Part shown: positions 10,561-18,755 of the stretch, piece after piece
Layout of the letters: each line of letters starts with the position of its first letter
Numbering within the stretch: position 1 is the stretch's first letter
Origin: Adhaeribacter aquaticus DSM 16391
GTDB lineage: Bacteria > Bacteroidota > Bacteroidia > Cytophagales > Hymenobacteraceae
Direction: 5' to 3'
Assembly: GCF_000473365.1 (NCBI RefSeq)
Contig: NZ_KI421517.1
Span: forward strand, 3,944,001-4,008,000
Length of the DNA: 64,000 nt
Made by a program: the position numbers and the translations under genes
Notes under the pieces: model-generated
Seen by the model: only the letters and a program-made list of their open reading frames with translations
Databases searched by the model: none
Told to the model about the DNA's origin: nothing

Positions 10561-11310
10561 ATGATAAAAAAGGCTTTCTTATTAATATTTGCTTTTACCA
10601 CCTCAATTGCCTATTCTCAATGTATAGACGCTGATAAAATCGTTTATGGAGGGAACTTCGATTCTCATCATTACACCTACTTCTGCCCAAGGTACCAGTT
10701 TTCCTTTGACGGTGACACATCAAAAATCTGGAATATTCTAGATCCGATTGACATAAGGAAAGTAGCAAAAAGTATATTCCCGATAAAAGAGAAGGTCGAA
10801 AATCAAATAAAGGGCTACTCAGGTGAGTCCTTTTTCTCTAGAATGAAATTCAGTTCCGTTGAGATTGTCTTTCCAGACAGTATAGCCAAGTTTGAAGATA
10901 GGGTTCCAGGGGTTAATATGAAGAAGTGCAAGAGCAAATACTATTTCTATTATACTTTCAACCCAGATTCTTTAGCTACTTACAATATAGGGTTGGCAGT
11001 TGATGAAGAGGGAAATATAGTCTCGCCATTCAACTTTCCATCAAAAGGAGATTATCAAACAATTGATCCTTCCCTAACTGTATGCAAAGTGATTGAAATA
11101 GCAAAAAGAATAAATAATAAGATTTTACCAATCGAAGAAGTAAAGTTTGACTACGATAAAAAAGAAAGGCGTTTTTACTGGCTTGTTTCCCAAGAGATTA
11201 AGAATGTGAAAGAAGGAATAAATTTATTTAACCAAGTAGTTATTGACGCAGCTGAACCGAAAAAGCAAAATCTCAGAAAGGAAAGGCTAGTATTGTATTC
11301 TAAAAAATAA
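10561..11310 (+). CDS. Exported hypothetical protein, possibly PepSY-like at the C-terminus
   Basis: 249 residues from the ATG at 10561, starting with a Sec signal peptide (MIKKAFLLIFAFTTSIAYSQ, then Cys). I do not recognise a named family. Residues around 175-230 (helix KVIEIAKRINNKI followed by VKFDYDKKERRFYWLVS) look like the helix-plus-strand pattern of PepSY-type domains, which bind or inhibit proteases or sit in periplasmic proteins. The codon use is AT-rich. The gene is followed immediately by an attC-like hairpin that begins at its stop codon, so it may be a cassette gene. Confidence 0.6.
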   Translation: MIKKAFLLIFAFTTSIAYSQCIDADKIVYGGNFDSHHYTYFCPRYQFSFDGDTSKIWNILDPIDIRKVAKSIFPIKEKVENQIKGYSGESFFSRMKFSSVEIVFPDSIAKFEDRVPGVNMKKCKSKYYFYYTFNPDSLATYNIGLAVDEEGNIVSPFNFPSKGDYQTIDPSLTVCKVIEIAKRINNKILPIEEVKFDYDKKERRFYWLVSQEIKNVKEGINLFNQVVIDAAEPKKQNLRKERLVLYSKK

Positions 11311-11382
11311 CTCCTGGCAATACCATGTATACAAAACCCTTGCTTCGCTACAGGCTTTGCATACACGCGGCCCGTTAGCCAC
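11309..11382 (-). repeat. attC-like imperfect inverted repeat (candidate integron cassette boundary)
   Basis: Arms CATGTATACAAAACC (11324-11338) and GGCTTTGCATACACG (11353-11367) pair at 12 of 15 positions. The three mismatches are A-C on the top strand, which become G-T wobbles on the bottom strand, so the bottom strand folds fully. AAC at 11309-11311 (overlapping the stop of the preceding gene) and GTTAGCC at 11374-11380 flank the hairpin at the spacing of R'' and R' boxes of a short attC. The R'' box does not match RYYYAAC beyond AAC, and the outer L boxes pair poorly. The call is tentative; an antisense RNA hairpin is the alternative. Confidence 0.4.
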
Positions 11383-11389
11383 AATTGAA

Positions 11390-11728
11390 ATGAAGAAAAT
11401 CTTCTTTTACATATTTGTTTTTATTGGCCTGTTCAGTACCACAAAATTAATTTTTGACTTGTGGAAAAAACAATCAGACGCTTCCAAGTATTTAAAAAAC
11501 TGCGAAAAAGTTTCTACCGGAATGACTTTGAGAGAAGCTAAAGAAATAATGGGAGATTATGAATATTATGAACGGAAAAATAGAAGTGAGATTTGGACTT
11601 ACTTTACCAATGATTCAGTAAAAACTTACTATCTGACTTATCCTGCTCCATTTGCAGCATCTACTGGAACAGAAATATATTTCAACCCAGGTACGCAAAT
11701 AGTAACAAGAGTGGTCTGTGGCGAATAA
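11390..11728 (+). CDS. Small membrane-anchored protein with an SmpA/BamE-like domain
   Basis: 112 residues from the ATG at 11390. One N-terminal hydrophobic segment (FFYIFVFIGLFSTTKLIF) is followed by a soluble domain with the pattern VSTGMTLREAKEIMGDYEYYERK...WTYF, which is typical of SmpA/OmlA/BamE-like small domains (helix-helix then sheet). No lipobox is seen. A ten-base leader separates it from the GTTAGCCAC box at 11374-11382, whose exact reverse complement (GTGGCTAAC) occurs ten bases after its stop codon at 11738-11746. That matched pair is what a mobile cassette would show at its two ends. Function unknown. Confidence 0.6.
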   Translation: MKKIFFYIFVFIGLFSTTKLIFDLWKKQSDASKYLKNCEKVSTGMTLREAKEIMGDYEYYERKNRSEIWTYFTNDSVKTYYLTYPAPFAASTGTEIYFNPGTQIVTRVVCGE

Positions 11729-11737
11729 AAAACAACA

Positions 11738-11800
11738 GTGGCTAACCACGTGTAAACATAATGCGTCGGCCGAGGCCTCGCCCGCCTCATGTACAAACCA
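11738..11800 (+). other. GTGGCTAAC box and palindrome after a cassette-like gene
   Basis: GTGGCTAAC at 11738-11746 is the reverse complement of GTTAGCCAC at 11374-11382, ahead of the same gene. It is followed by GTGTA, as in the upstream hairpin arm, and by the 10-bp palindrome CGAGGCCTCG at 11771-11780. No GTT-type right-hand box is found before the next gene at 11844, so if this is an attC site it is incomplete or degraded. Confidence 0.3.
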
Positions 11801-11843
11801 TTACAAATCAGGCCAAAACTACTTAACGGAAAAATATTACAAT

Positions 11844-12608
11844 ATGTCAATTACATGTGAATCTGAATTAATGGCAATGAAAAAGGTAAGTGACGTTGTG
11901 GCTTACACTTTGAAAGAAATGAGGAACTTTGCTAAACCAGGTATAACGACCAAGGAATTGGACGAATTTGGTGCAAATATCCTGAATAGTTTTGGGGCAA
12001 AATCCGCACCTTACCAGACCTACAAATTTCCCGGGTGGACTTGTATAAGCGTTGATAACGAATTTTGCCATGGGATTCCTTCCAATAATAGAATATTAAA
12101 AGAAGGTGACTTAATAAATATTGATGTATCAGCGGAACTTGATGGATATTGGTCCGATAACGGTGGTTCCTTTGTACTGGGGCAAGATAAAAATAACCAC
12201 CAAAAATTGGTTAACGCATCCAAAGAAATATTAGAGAAAGCAATTGCCAACATAAAAGGAGGTATTCTTATTTCTGAAATTGGATATTTAATTGAAACAG
12301 AAGCAAAAAAGCGTGGATACAAGGTAATAAAAAATCTTACGGGACACGAAATTGGCAGAAGCTTGCACGAAGAGCCATCAGAAATTGCCAATTTTAAGGA
12401 TAGATTTAATTTCAAAAGATTCAAAAAGAATTCGGTAGTTGCAGTGGAAACTTTTATTTCCACAACATCTACTTATGCTGAAACCTTAAATGATGGTTGG
12501 ACAATGGTAGGGAATAAAGGGGGCTTCATGGCACAACATGAGCATACTATTGTTGTAACAGATGGACAACCGATTATCCTGACTGAAAAGAATGGGATTT
12601 TTGATTAA
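11844..12608 (+). CDS. map: Type I methionine aminopeptidase
   Basis: 254 residues from the ATG at 11844, the normal length for a bacterial type I enzyme. All dinuclear-metal ligands are present at near-canonical positions: Asp94, Asp105, His168, Glu202 and Glu233, with the substrate histidine at His76 (FCHGIP). The motifs GHEIGRSLHEEP and QHEHT are intact. It removes initiator methionine from nascent proteins in the cytoplasm. It stands outside any ribosomal or secY operon, among short unrelated genes, so it is likely an additional copy rather than the housekeeping gene. An upstream in-frame start would run through the palindromic region and is not favoured. Confidence 0.93.
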   Translation: MSITCESELMAMKKVSDVVAYTLKEMRNFAKPGITTKELDEFGANILNSFGAKSAPYQTYKFPGWTCISVDNEFCHGIPSNNRILKEGDLINIDVSAELDGYWSDNGGSFVLGQDKNNHQKLVNASKEILEKAIANIKGGILISEIGYLIETEAKKRGYKVIKNLTGHEIGRSLHEEPSEIANFKDRFNFKRFKKNSVVAVETFISTTSTYAETLNDGWTMVGNKGGFMAQHEHTIVVTDGQPIILTEKNGIFD

Positions 12609-13056
12609 ATACAATTAAAACAATATTGAAGCACTAACATTGTAAATAAAAGTTTATTAGTATTTCAGGCTTCTTCCTTGAAAACAACTCAATTAAAAGA
12701 AAAAGAAGAGAAAATTGGTTGCAATTTTATAATCAAATTTGCCTCTGCCCAGAGGCGCCAAACTAAGTTTTAAACTTCCCACTTATTTTACTTTAACCCT
12801 GCTATTGCGGGACACCAAATAAACTGTTCGCTACAAATCATCCCAATAGTTATTCAATCCTTTGCTAAAAACAACCAAATTAGTTTAGTATCAACATGGG
12901 TACTAACAATTAACTATTGTTAATGTCGGACGTTTAACAAATTCCGCCACCGAAGCAAGTCCTGAATGTGGTGGATTCCCGGCAAATGACCGGTTGCATT
13001 TTTATTCTCTACGCACTGGGTGGTGGGCTTGCCTGCTAGCCCCAAACTACGAAACT
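12609..13056. other. Intergenic region with several short hairpins
   Basis: 448 bases without a gene. It holds GCCTCTG-CC-CAGAGGC at 12741-12756, TAACAAT-taact-ATTGTTA at 12904-12922, and a weak attC-like arrangement at 12932-12995: GTTTAAC (matches RYYYAAC), an inner CCACC/GGTGG stem, then GTT. A TTG at 12994 would extend the next gene by 21 residues of non-conserved sequence and is rejected. Confidence 0.35.
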
Positions 13057-14721
13057 ATGAAAGGATTTACATTTACCAAAGGTGATTTTTTTGGAGGACT
13101 TACAGCCGGTATTGTGGCACTACCGCTTGCACTTGCGTTTGGACTTCAGTCAGGGTTAGGCGCTGCTGCAGGTCTTTATGGCGCAATTATTCTGGGATTG
13201 TTTTCCGCACTTCTGGGTGGTACCTATACCCAAATAAGCGGCCCTACCGGCCCGATGACTGTTGTTGCAACTGCTGCCATTGCAGGTTTTATCCAAATTG
13301 GCGGAAGTCTTGAAAACGTAATTGGGGCTATCATCGCCACTTTCCTACTCGCCGGTATTATACAGGCGCTTATGGGCGTAGTAAGACTTGGCGAATTGAT
13401 TCGCTTTATTCCCTACCCGGTAATTTCGGGCTTTATGAGTGGTATTGGGGTGATCATTATCCTGCTGCAGCTTTTCCCGGCTATAGGCCAGCCATCACCA
13501 CCCACCACTTTTGAGGTGGTCCGACAGATTGGGCCTGCATTTTCAGATATCAACGTTTGGGCATTGCTTTATGCAATACTGACGGTAGTGATTGTTTACC
13601 TGTTTCCCCGTATTACGAAAACAGTTCCGGGTACGCTGGTAGCACTTGTTGGTGTAACTATTTTGTCTGTTGTGCTTCAGAAAGACGTCGAAGTGATCGG
13701 TACCATCCCTTCGGGGCTTCCTGAAATGCAAATTGGTAGCATTTTTACAATTGATGCCAATTTTTACGGACAAATAATTCGCGTAGCCATTACATTGGCT
13801 GCATTGGGTGCCATCGATTCCTTGCTTACGTCGGTTGTAGCTGATAACGTGACCAAGACGCGGCACGACAGTAACCGTGAACTGATTGGGCAAGGCATAG
13901 GCAATTCGGTTGCCGGAATTTTTGGTGGGTTACCCGGTGCCGGCGCCACTATGCGCACGCTAGTTAATATTCGGTCGGGCGGAACGTCAAGGTGGTCGGG
14001 CATTATCCATGCGGCTACCCTTGCGGTTATTCTGTTGGCTATCGGCTCTTATGCGGCTTTAATTCCTAAGGCAGTATTGGCAGGCTTACTCATTACAGTA
14101 GGTATTGGAATTCTCGATACCCGTGGAATCAAACATATTCGGGTGGTTCCGCGCACCGATGCAGCTATTATGATTGTGGTGTTACTGGTAACTGTTTTCT
14201 TGGATTTGCTTACAGCAGTAGGGGTAGGAATGGTGATGGCGGCGCTTTTCTTCATGAAAAAGATGAGTGATGCTATTGGCGAGCGGACTCGGATAGAACC
14301 ACTGGCCACGTACGATAATGGACTGCACTGGCAAAACAGGAACATGCCAGTTGAGTTAGAAGGAAATGTTCTGGTTAAGCACATCGAGGGGCCTTTATTT
14401 TTTGGTTTTGCATCTGGGTTACAAAAGATGGCAGAAGGAGTAGTTGATGTAAGCCACGCTGTTTTCCGTATGGAGGAAGTTCCTTTTATTGACCAGACAG
14501 GATTATACTCCCTGCAGGAAACGCTGCTGACCATGAAAGAAAGGAAAATCAAAGTGGTTCTGACGGGTCTTTTAAAACAGCCGGAGAAAATGCTGAGGGA
14601 TGGCGGCATAATCCCAGAATTAATCCCTGAAAAAGATGTCTGCCCTACATTTTCAGCTGCTGTTGACTGCATTGTAGACGAACTTAGGAAAAAGGAAAGG
14701 CCTGTAACTTCCATAGATTAG
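13057..14721 (+). CDS. SulP family anion transporter with C-terminal STAS domain
   Basis: 554 residues from the ATG at 13057. The membrane domain begins at about residue 10 (GDFFGGLTAGIVALPLALAF) and spans many hydrophobic segments to about 410; SGPTGPMT and GLPGAGATMRT are characteristic SulP loops. A cytoplasmic STAS domain follows (about 430-550, VFRMEEVPFIDQTGLYSL). SulP proteins take up sulfate, bicarbonate or dicarboxylates, often with sodium or protons; no carbonic anhydrase or sulfate-assimilation gene is nearby to decide. Codon use is more GC-balanced than in the small genes on each side. A hairpin follows the gene. Confidence 0.93.
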   Translation: MKGFTFTKGDFFGGLTAGIVALPLALAFGLQSGLGAAAGLYGAIILGLFSALLGGTYTQISGPTGPMTVVATAAIAGFIQIGGSLENVIGAIIATFLLAGIIQALMGVVRLGELIRFIPYPVISGFMSGIGVIIILLQLFPAIGQPSPPTTFEVVRQIGPAFSDINVWALLYAILTVVIVYLFPRITKTVPGTLVALVGVTILSVVLQKDVEVIGTIPSGLPEMQIGSIFTIDANFYGQIIRVAITLAALGAIDSLLTSVVADNVTKTRHDSNRELIGQGIGNSVAGIFGGLPGAGATMRTLVNIRSGGTSRWSGIIHAATLAVILLAIGSYAALIPKAVLAGLLITVGIGILDTRGIKHIRVVPRTDAAIMIVVLLVTVFLDLLTAVGVGMVMAALFFMKKMSDAIGERTRIEPLATYDNGLHWQNRNMPVELEGNVLVKHIEGPLFFGFASGLQKMAEGVVDVSHAVFRMEEVPFIDQTGLYSLQETLLTMKERKIKVVLTGLLKQPEKMLRDGGIIPELIPEKDVCPTFSAAVDCIVDELRKKERPVTSID

Positions 14722-14816
14722 GCACGGCCATAAATAAATATTTCTCTTCGCTACCTCTGAGAGACAGAAAATTAAAACTGAAGATCAGTAGCAGAAGGAA
14801 CCGAAATCAATTACAC

Positions 14817-14851
14817 TTCTCCTGGCGCTGTTGTACGCCGGGCCAGGAGAA
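14817..14851 (+). terminator. Hairpin downstream of the SulP gene
   Basis: A perfect 10-bp inverted repeat, TTCTCCTGGC (14817-14826) and GCCAGGAGAA (14842-14851), encloses a 15-nt loop that itself can pair GGCG with CGCC. The run of A after it means a poly-U tail exists only for minus-strand transcription, so termination of the SulP transcript is plausible but not certain. Confidence 0.5.
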
Positions 14852-14998
14852 AAATAAATGCCTGATCTGCCTCAAAGCAATTTAGAACTTTCTGAAAAAA
14901 TTCATTATAATTAAAGGCTGCCCTATTTGTATGGGATAATAAGCACAACCCGCTCCTAATTTTTTAAAGCACCTGTGCTGGTTACTCTTAAGGTAATA

Positions 14999-15214
14999 AT
15001 GAGAAATACGATTTTTGCTCTATTAACTTTATTGAAAGTTTTAACCATACTTAATGGAATAGGGATAGTTTTCTGGTTCATATTTAAAGAACTTGTAAAA
15101 CAGGAACAGGATTGGAAAACAAAAAATTTAAAATATTTCTTTTGGACAGTTGGAATTGTAATAGTTTTGTCACTCGTTGATTTTTTTATTATTTATTTAG
15201 TGGCTCCTGAATAA
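14999..15214 (+). CDS. Small two-helix membrane protein
   Basis: 71 residues from the ATG at 14999. Two transmembrane segments (about residues 5-30 and 45-68) are joined by a charged loop (KELVKQEQDWKTKNLK). I do not recognise a family. It lies alone between the SulP gene and a small lipoprotein gene, in the stretch of short unrelated genes. A GTG 24 bases upstream is an alternative start. Confidence 0.5.
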   Translation: MRNTIFALLTLLKVLTILNGIGIVFWFIFKELVKQEQDWKTKNLKYFFWTVGIVIVLSLVDFFIIYLVAPE

Positions 15215-15417
15215 TAGGATCAATCAAGGTTTGAAATGAAGGCGATCTGTATAGCAGTTTTATAAGGGAGCTTATTTTTTGTTCAGTTTTATTAAGATTC
15301 GGAACAGGTAAATAACCTTAACTACTCCAAAAAGACACAAACATAAGTTTTTGCCGTCCCTTACACGAGGCTGTTATGAGTAAAGCGAATAAACTGATTT
15401 ATGCTTTTTCATTGATT

Positions 15418-15765
15418 ATGATAACTAAACTTGGCAGTTACTTCTTACTAATTATCTTTTTATTTGTAAGCTTCGGCTGCGATAAAAAAGAAGAAGTTAC
15501 CTGCATTATGGATTGTATGGAAACATACCTGGAACAAAATAAAATGGTCAGTTACAAAGGAGGAGAAATTGGCTGTAAGAACTTTGTAAGTTTGTACCAA
15601 TACCAAAACAAGCAATACTTTGTATTAGGAAATCATTGTGCTGATATCGCAAGTAACCCTATTGATTGTAATGGTAAAACAGTGTGTGGAAGTGGGAATG
15701 AGCTGGTATGCAATGAGTTATTTAAAAATGCAAAATATATTGGGATAGTAGGAATTGAGCAATAA
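15418..15765 (+). CDS. Small cysteine-rich lipoprotein of unknown function
   Basis: 115 residues from the ATG at 15418. This start gives a compact lipoprotein signal ending in FVSFGC (lipid-modified Cys21); an in-frame ATG at 15376 would add 14 residues. The mature part has about eight further cysteines (TCIMDC, GCKNF, NHCAD, PIDCNGKTVC, LVCNE), suggesting disulfide bonds in the periplasm or at the cell surface. I know no named domain. A short inverted repeat (ATTGCAT...ATGCAAT) follows the stop. Confidence 0.6.
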   Translation: MITKLGSYFLLIIFLFVSFGCDKKEEVTCIMDCMETYLEQNKMVSYKGGEIGCKNFVSLYQYQNKQYFVLGNHCADIASNPIDCNGKTVCGSGNELVCNELFKNAKYIGIVGIEQ

Positions 15766-15836
15766 TTAATTCCGAAAATTAAAAGCAACATTGCATAAAC
15801 GAACCAATCCCTTTGATGCAATAATATTTAAAAAAC

Positions 15837-16520
15837 ATGATTAAAGGTTGGACAGGGGTAGAGTCATTAACCATTTCAAGAAGAATACCATTTCTTTGGG
15901 CCATAATCTCATTTGTAGTTTATTTTTCTTCAGTTGTAGCAGGCACAATCATTCAAAAAGCTTTAGGGTTGAAGCTTCAAATGGGGTGGGGACAGCATAT
16001 AATAAGTAGTATAGTTATACTAATTTTTGCCAGCTTTTTTGAAAAACCAAAAGAATTAATGGGATTATTAATCCCTAAAAATAGAGAATGGATTTTGATG
16101 TCTATGGTCACAGCCTTATTTGTAATAACTGTTTCTGTAATTGCGAGAATGATGGGAGATGAGCCTGCTGAACTTGGCAGCCTGGAGTACTACCTGTATG
16201 AGGCCACCATGCCTGGATTAGGTGAAGAACTAGGATTAAGAGGATTGGTATTCGGTTTTATGCTATACTACGCGAAACAACATAATATCTCAAGCAAAGG
16301 GATTTGGCTTTTAATAATTTTACAGGCCTTGCCTTTTGGCGTCCTGCATATTCTTCAATCGTCGGGAATGGAGGCAGTTTTAATCTTTACATCTACCTCA
16401 ATTGCAGCAGTCGCATTAGCATGGTTGAGGGCTAAAACAGGTTCTGTCTTACCGTGTATTGTTGCTCATAATATTATTAATGTTTGTGGCAGTTTTATTT
16501 ACTACCTTCTTATGAAATAA
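15837..16520 (+). CDS. CPBP family intramembrane glutamic endopeptidase
   Basis: 227 residues with about six transmembrane segments. The three CPBP (Abi/CAAX protease-like) motifs are present in order: EELGLRG (Glu130, Glu131, Arg135), FGVLH (His171) and HNIIN (His211). Members cleave within membranes or act in prenyl-protein processing, bacteriocin self-immunity and other poorly known roles. No bacteriocin precursor or prenylated substrate is seen nearby, so its substrate is unknown. It sits 70 bases upstream of a methyltransferase gene on the same strand. Confidence 0.88.
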   Translation: MIKGWTGVESLTISRRIPFLWAIISFVVYFSSVVAGTIIQKALGLKLQMGWGQHIISSIVILIFASFFEKPKELMGLLIPKNREWILMSMVTALFVITVSVIARMMGDEPAELGSLEYYLYEATMPGLGEELGLRGLVFGFMLYYAKQHNISSKGIWLLIILQALPFGVLHILQSSGMEAVLIFTSTSIAAVALAWLRAKTGSVLPCIVAHNIINVCGSFIYYLLMK

Positions 16521-16589
16521 AATTGCCTGTCCCTAACAAAAGCTTTAATGCAAAAACACCTATAGCCAAACCGTTGTAACTAATATAAA

Positions 16590-17378
16590 ATGAAAAGAAT
16601 CCATTTGTTTGAATTTGAAGATTTACCATGGTTTCCGGATTGGCTTAGAATTAGTGTTACGAGGCTCATTGTGGTGATGCATCAATTGTTAGGGACAACT
16701 AAGGAATTAGCAAATTTGGTGAATAAAGCCATCAGCTATTCAAGCATACCTACTATTATTGATCTATGTTCAGGCAGTGGAGGTGCTATGCTAGCTGTCG
16801 CTGAAAATTTAAAAAAGGAATACCATTTAAAGGATTTAACCCTTACTTTAACAGATTTATACCCTAATAGAGAACTAGCCAACCAAATAAATCAGCAAGG
16901 AAGATCGGATATATTTTATGAAACTAATTCAATAGATGCAGCAAACGTGCCTTCCCATTTAATAGGTTTACGGACAATGATATGTTGTTTTCATCACATG
17001 AAACCCGACATGGCAAGAAAAATTTTAAAAGATACAAAAGAACGGAAACAACCTATTTGTATTTTTGAAATAAGCGATAATAGTTTGCCAACCTTTTTGT
17101 GGTGGATTGCCTTGCCTTTGAATATATTTATGGCACTTCTTATTACTCCTTTTGTAAGGCCATTGACGTGGAAGCAAATTGTATTTACCTACCTGATACC
17201 AATTATACCAATATTGTTTGCCTGGGATGGAGCAGTTTCCAATGTCCGAACGTACACTTTAAAGGATTTAGACCTATTGCTTGAAGGATTGCATTCTGAC
17301 GAATACAGATGGGAAAAGGGAATAATTACAGGCAAAGCTAAAAAATTATATCTCCTAGGTTATCCAGTAGTAAATTAA
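16590..17378 (+). CDS. Class I SAM-dependent methyltransferase with membrane-associating C-terminal part
   Basis: 262 residues. SAM-binding motif I is IDLCSGSGG (about residues 56-64), followed by motif II around LTLTDLYPN and a helical region containing CCFHHMKPDMARKI. Residues 170-215 contain two hydrophobic segments (FLWWIALPLNIFMALLITPF and IVFTYLIPIIPILF), unusual for a soluble methyltransferase and suggestive of a lipid or hydrophobic substrate. The target is unknown. The gap to the CPBP gene holds CCTAAC ... CCGTTG motifs that are only weakly attC-like. Confidence 0.82.
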   Translation: MKRIHLFEFEDLPWFPDWLRISVTRLIVVMHQLLGTTKELANLVNKAISYSSIPTIIDLCSGSGGAMLAVAENLKKEYHLKDLTLTLTDLYPNRELANQINQQGRSDIFYETNSIDAANVPSHLIGLRTMICCFHHMKPDMARKILKDTKERKQPICIFEISDNSLPTFLWWIALPLNIFMALLITPFVRPLTWKQIVFTYLIPIIPILFAWDGAVSNVRTYTLKDLDLLLEGLHSDEYRWEKGIITGKAKKLYLLGYPVVN

Positions 17379-17509
17379 TAATATTAACAACAACAACACT
17401 TTTAGGGTTTAAAGTTCTTTTTACCTGAGAGCCTTAGCGGTTTATAAAAATTGAATTCAACAATTAGAGGTTATTTTAAATTTATCAAGTAAGGGCGAAA
17501 AGAAAGTTC

Positions 17510-17935
17510 ATGAAAAAAATTGTTATAGGAATGGCTTTACTTTTCTTGGTACGAGAAGGTGCATGGGCGCAACAAGTTAATTCTTTACCACAATTAACCC
17601 GTGAAGCCTATTTGAGAAAAAGCGAGAATCAAAAACAAGGTTCGGTACTACTGGTGGTGCTTGGCTGTACCATAGGCTTAGTGGGAGGCTTAGTAAGTGT
17701 AGTGAGCTCAGCAGGAGGAGGGACTTCCGGGCCTCCATTCCCCATAGTACCAGTTGCCCTTGGTGCTGGTTGTATAGCAGGTGGTGTTGCTTTATCCAAG
17801 GCGTCTGCCAGAAACAAACAAAAGGCCTTAGATGCTTCCGCTCATTTTAATTTTTTAAGTATTCCTACTTTTCGATATACCGGACCAAGCAAGTCCTTTT
17901 TGCCTGCTATTTCTTTACAGTTTACTTTAAATTAA
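17510..17935 (+). CDS. Exported conserved hypothetical protein with two hydrophobic segments
   Basis: 141 residues. It begins with a signal peptide (MKKIVIGMALLFLVREGAWAQ), then YLRKSENQKQGSVLLVVLGCTIGLVGG and a second Gly-rich hydrophobic stretch (VPVALGAGCIAGGVAL), a basic segment ASARNKQKA and a C-terminus ending in strand-like residues (ISLQFTLN). Proteins of this build, with a YLxKSxNQK motif, are common uncharacterised proteins of Bacteroidota. Role unknown. Confidence 0.65.
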   Translation: MKKIVIGMALLFLVREGAWAQQVNSLPQLTREAYLRKSENQKQGSVLLVVLGCTIGLVGGLVSVVSSAGGGTSGPPFPIVPVALGAGCIAGGVALSKASARNKQKALDASAHFNFLSIPTFRYTGPSKSFLPAISLQFTLN

Positions 17936-18044
17936 TATTTATCGCACTGTGATTTCTCCGAATAAACATACCTGCAAATTTCTTAAGCACTTTTTAGCCA
18001 GAACTCGTTAGGTGGATTTGGTTACTGAATATACAATTTTTAAA

Positions 18045-18641
18045 ATGCACCTATCCCAAAATGTCGTTGCTGCGAGAAAGAAAAAAGGGCTTACACAGGA
18101 GGAGTTAGCTGAAATCACCAACCTTACTGTACGGACAATCCAACGAATAGAAAGTGGTGAATCCACTCCGCGACCTTTTACTTTAAAAGCCATTGCCGCT
18201 GCCCTTGATATTAATTTTGAGGACCTACAAACAGCTGAACCAAATCCAATTGATACTGCCACCATATTAGAAATTGATCAATTAAGCTACAAGCAGGAAG
18301 AAGCGATTAATTTTCTGCAACTTCTTTGTCTTTCCTGCTTTAGTTACCTGATTTTGCCTTTTGTACATTTTATCCTACCTATTTACCTGCTGAAGAAAAG
18401 AAAAGAGCAAAATCTGAAAATCCTGGTATTTGCCAGAAAAGTAATCAGGGTTCAGGTTTATTGGGTAATTGCGCTAAACCTGCTGCTTTTGGGTACCCTG
18501 CTCTATAATATTTTGAGCAAGGTTTATTTTGGTAAATCTATTCAGGTTAATTACTTGTTTCCTTTTTTTGTGATGTACGGGTTAAATGCACTTATTATTT
18601 CTTTTACCCTTATTCGCAGTAAAAATGAGGTTTTCTTCTAA
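18045..18641 (+). CDS. XRE-type helix-turn-helix protein with membrane C-terminus
   Basis: 198 residues from the ATG at 18045. The HTH_3 domain covers about residues 5-60 (LSQNVVAARKKKGLTQEELAEIT...TVRTIQRIESGE). The C-terminal half has three to four hydrophobic segments (LSCFSYLILPFVHFILPIYLL and others), so this may be a membrane-tethered regulator. A GTG at 18012 is an alternative start; it overlaps GTTAGGT at 18007-18013, a sequence matching the GTTRRRY box of attC sites. The target genes are unknown. Confidence 0.75.
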   Translation: MHLSQNVVAARKKKGLTQEELAEITNLTVRTIQRIESGESTPRPFTLKAIAAALDINFEDLQTAEPNPIDTATILEIDQLSYKQEEAINFLQLLCLSCFSYLILPFVHFILPIYLLKKRKEQNLKILVFARKVIRVQVYWVIALNLLLLGTLLYNILSKVYFGKSIQVNYLFPFFVMYGLNALIISFTLIRSKNEVFF

Positions 18642-18755
18642 AAAGGCCTTTTATACAATTGAATAATTAAGAATGTCAGGTTAATGTCGCATAAACGACG
18701 ACTCAGATAAGTGCCTGTTTGAATAGGTTTGCATGGAAATAATACGAGACAACCC

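Noticed and set aside
11344-14754. The 8-mer TTCGCTAC occurs downstream of three successive genes (11344, 12827, 14747)
   Set aside because: The same 8-mer also occurs inside the permease gene near 44633, the surrounding bases differ, and the chance expectation in 64 kb is about one per strand. The repeat is not convincing as a shared element.
15837-18641. CPBP protease, methyltransferase and XRE regulator read as an antiphage system
   Set aside because: There are no nuclease, helicase or toxin genes with them, the intervals are 70-130 bases and no known defence architecture matches.
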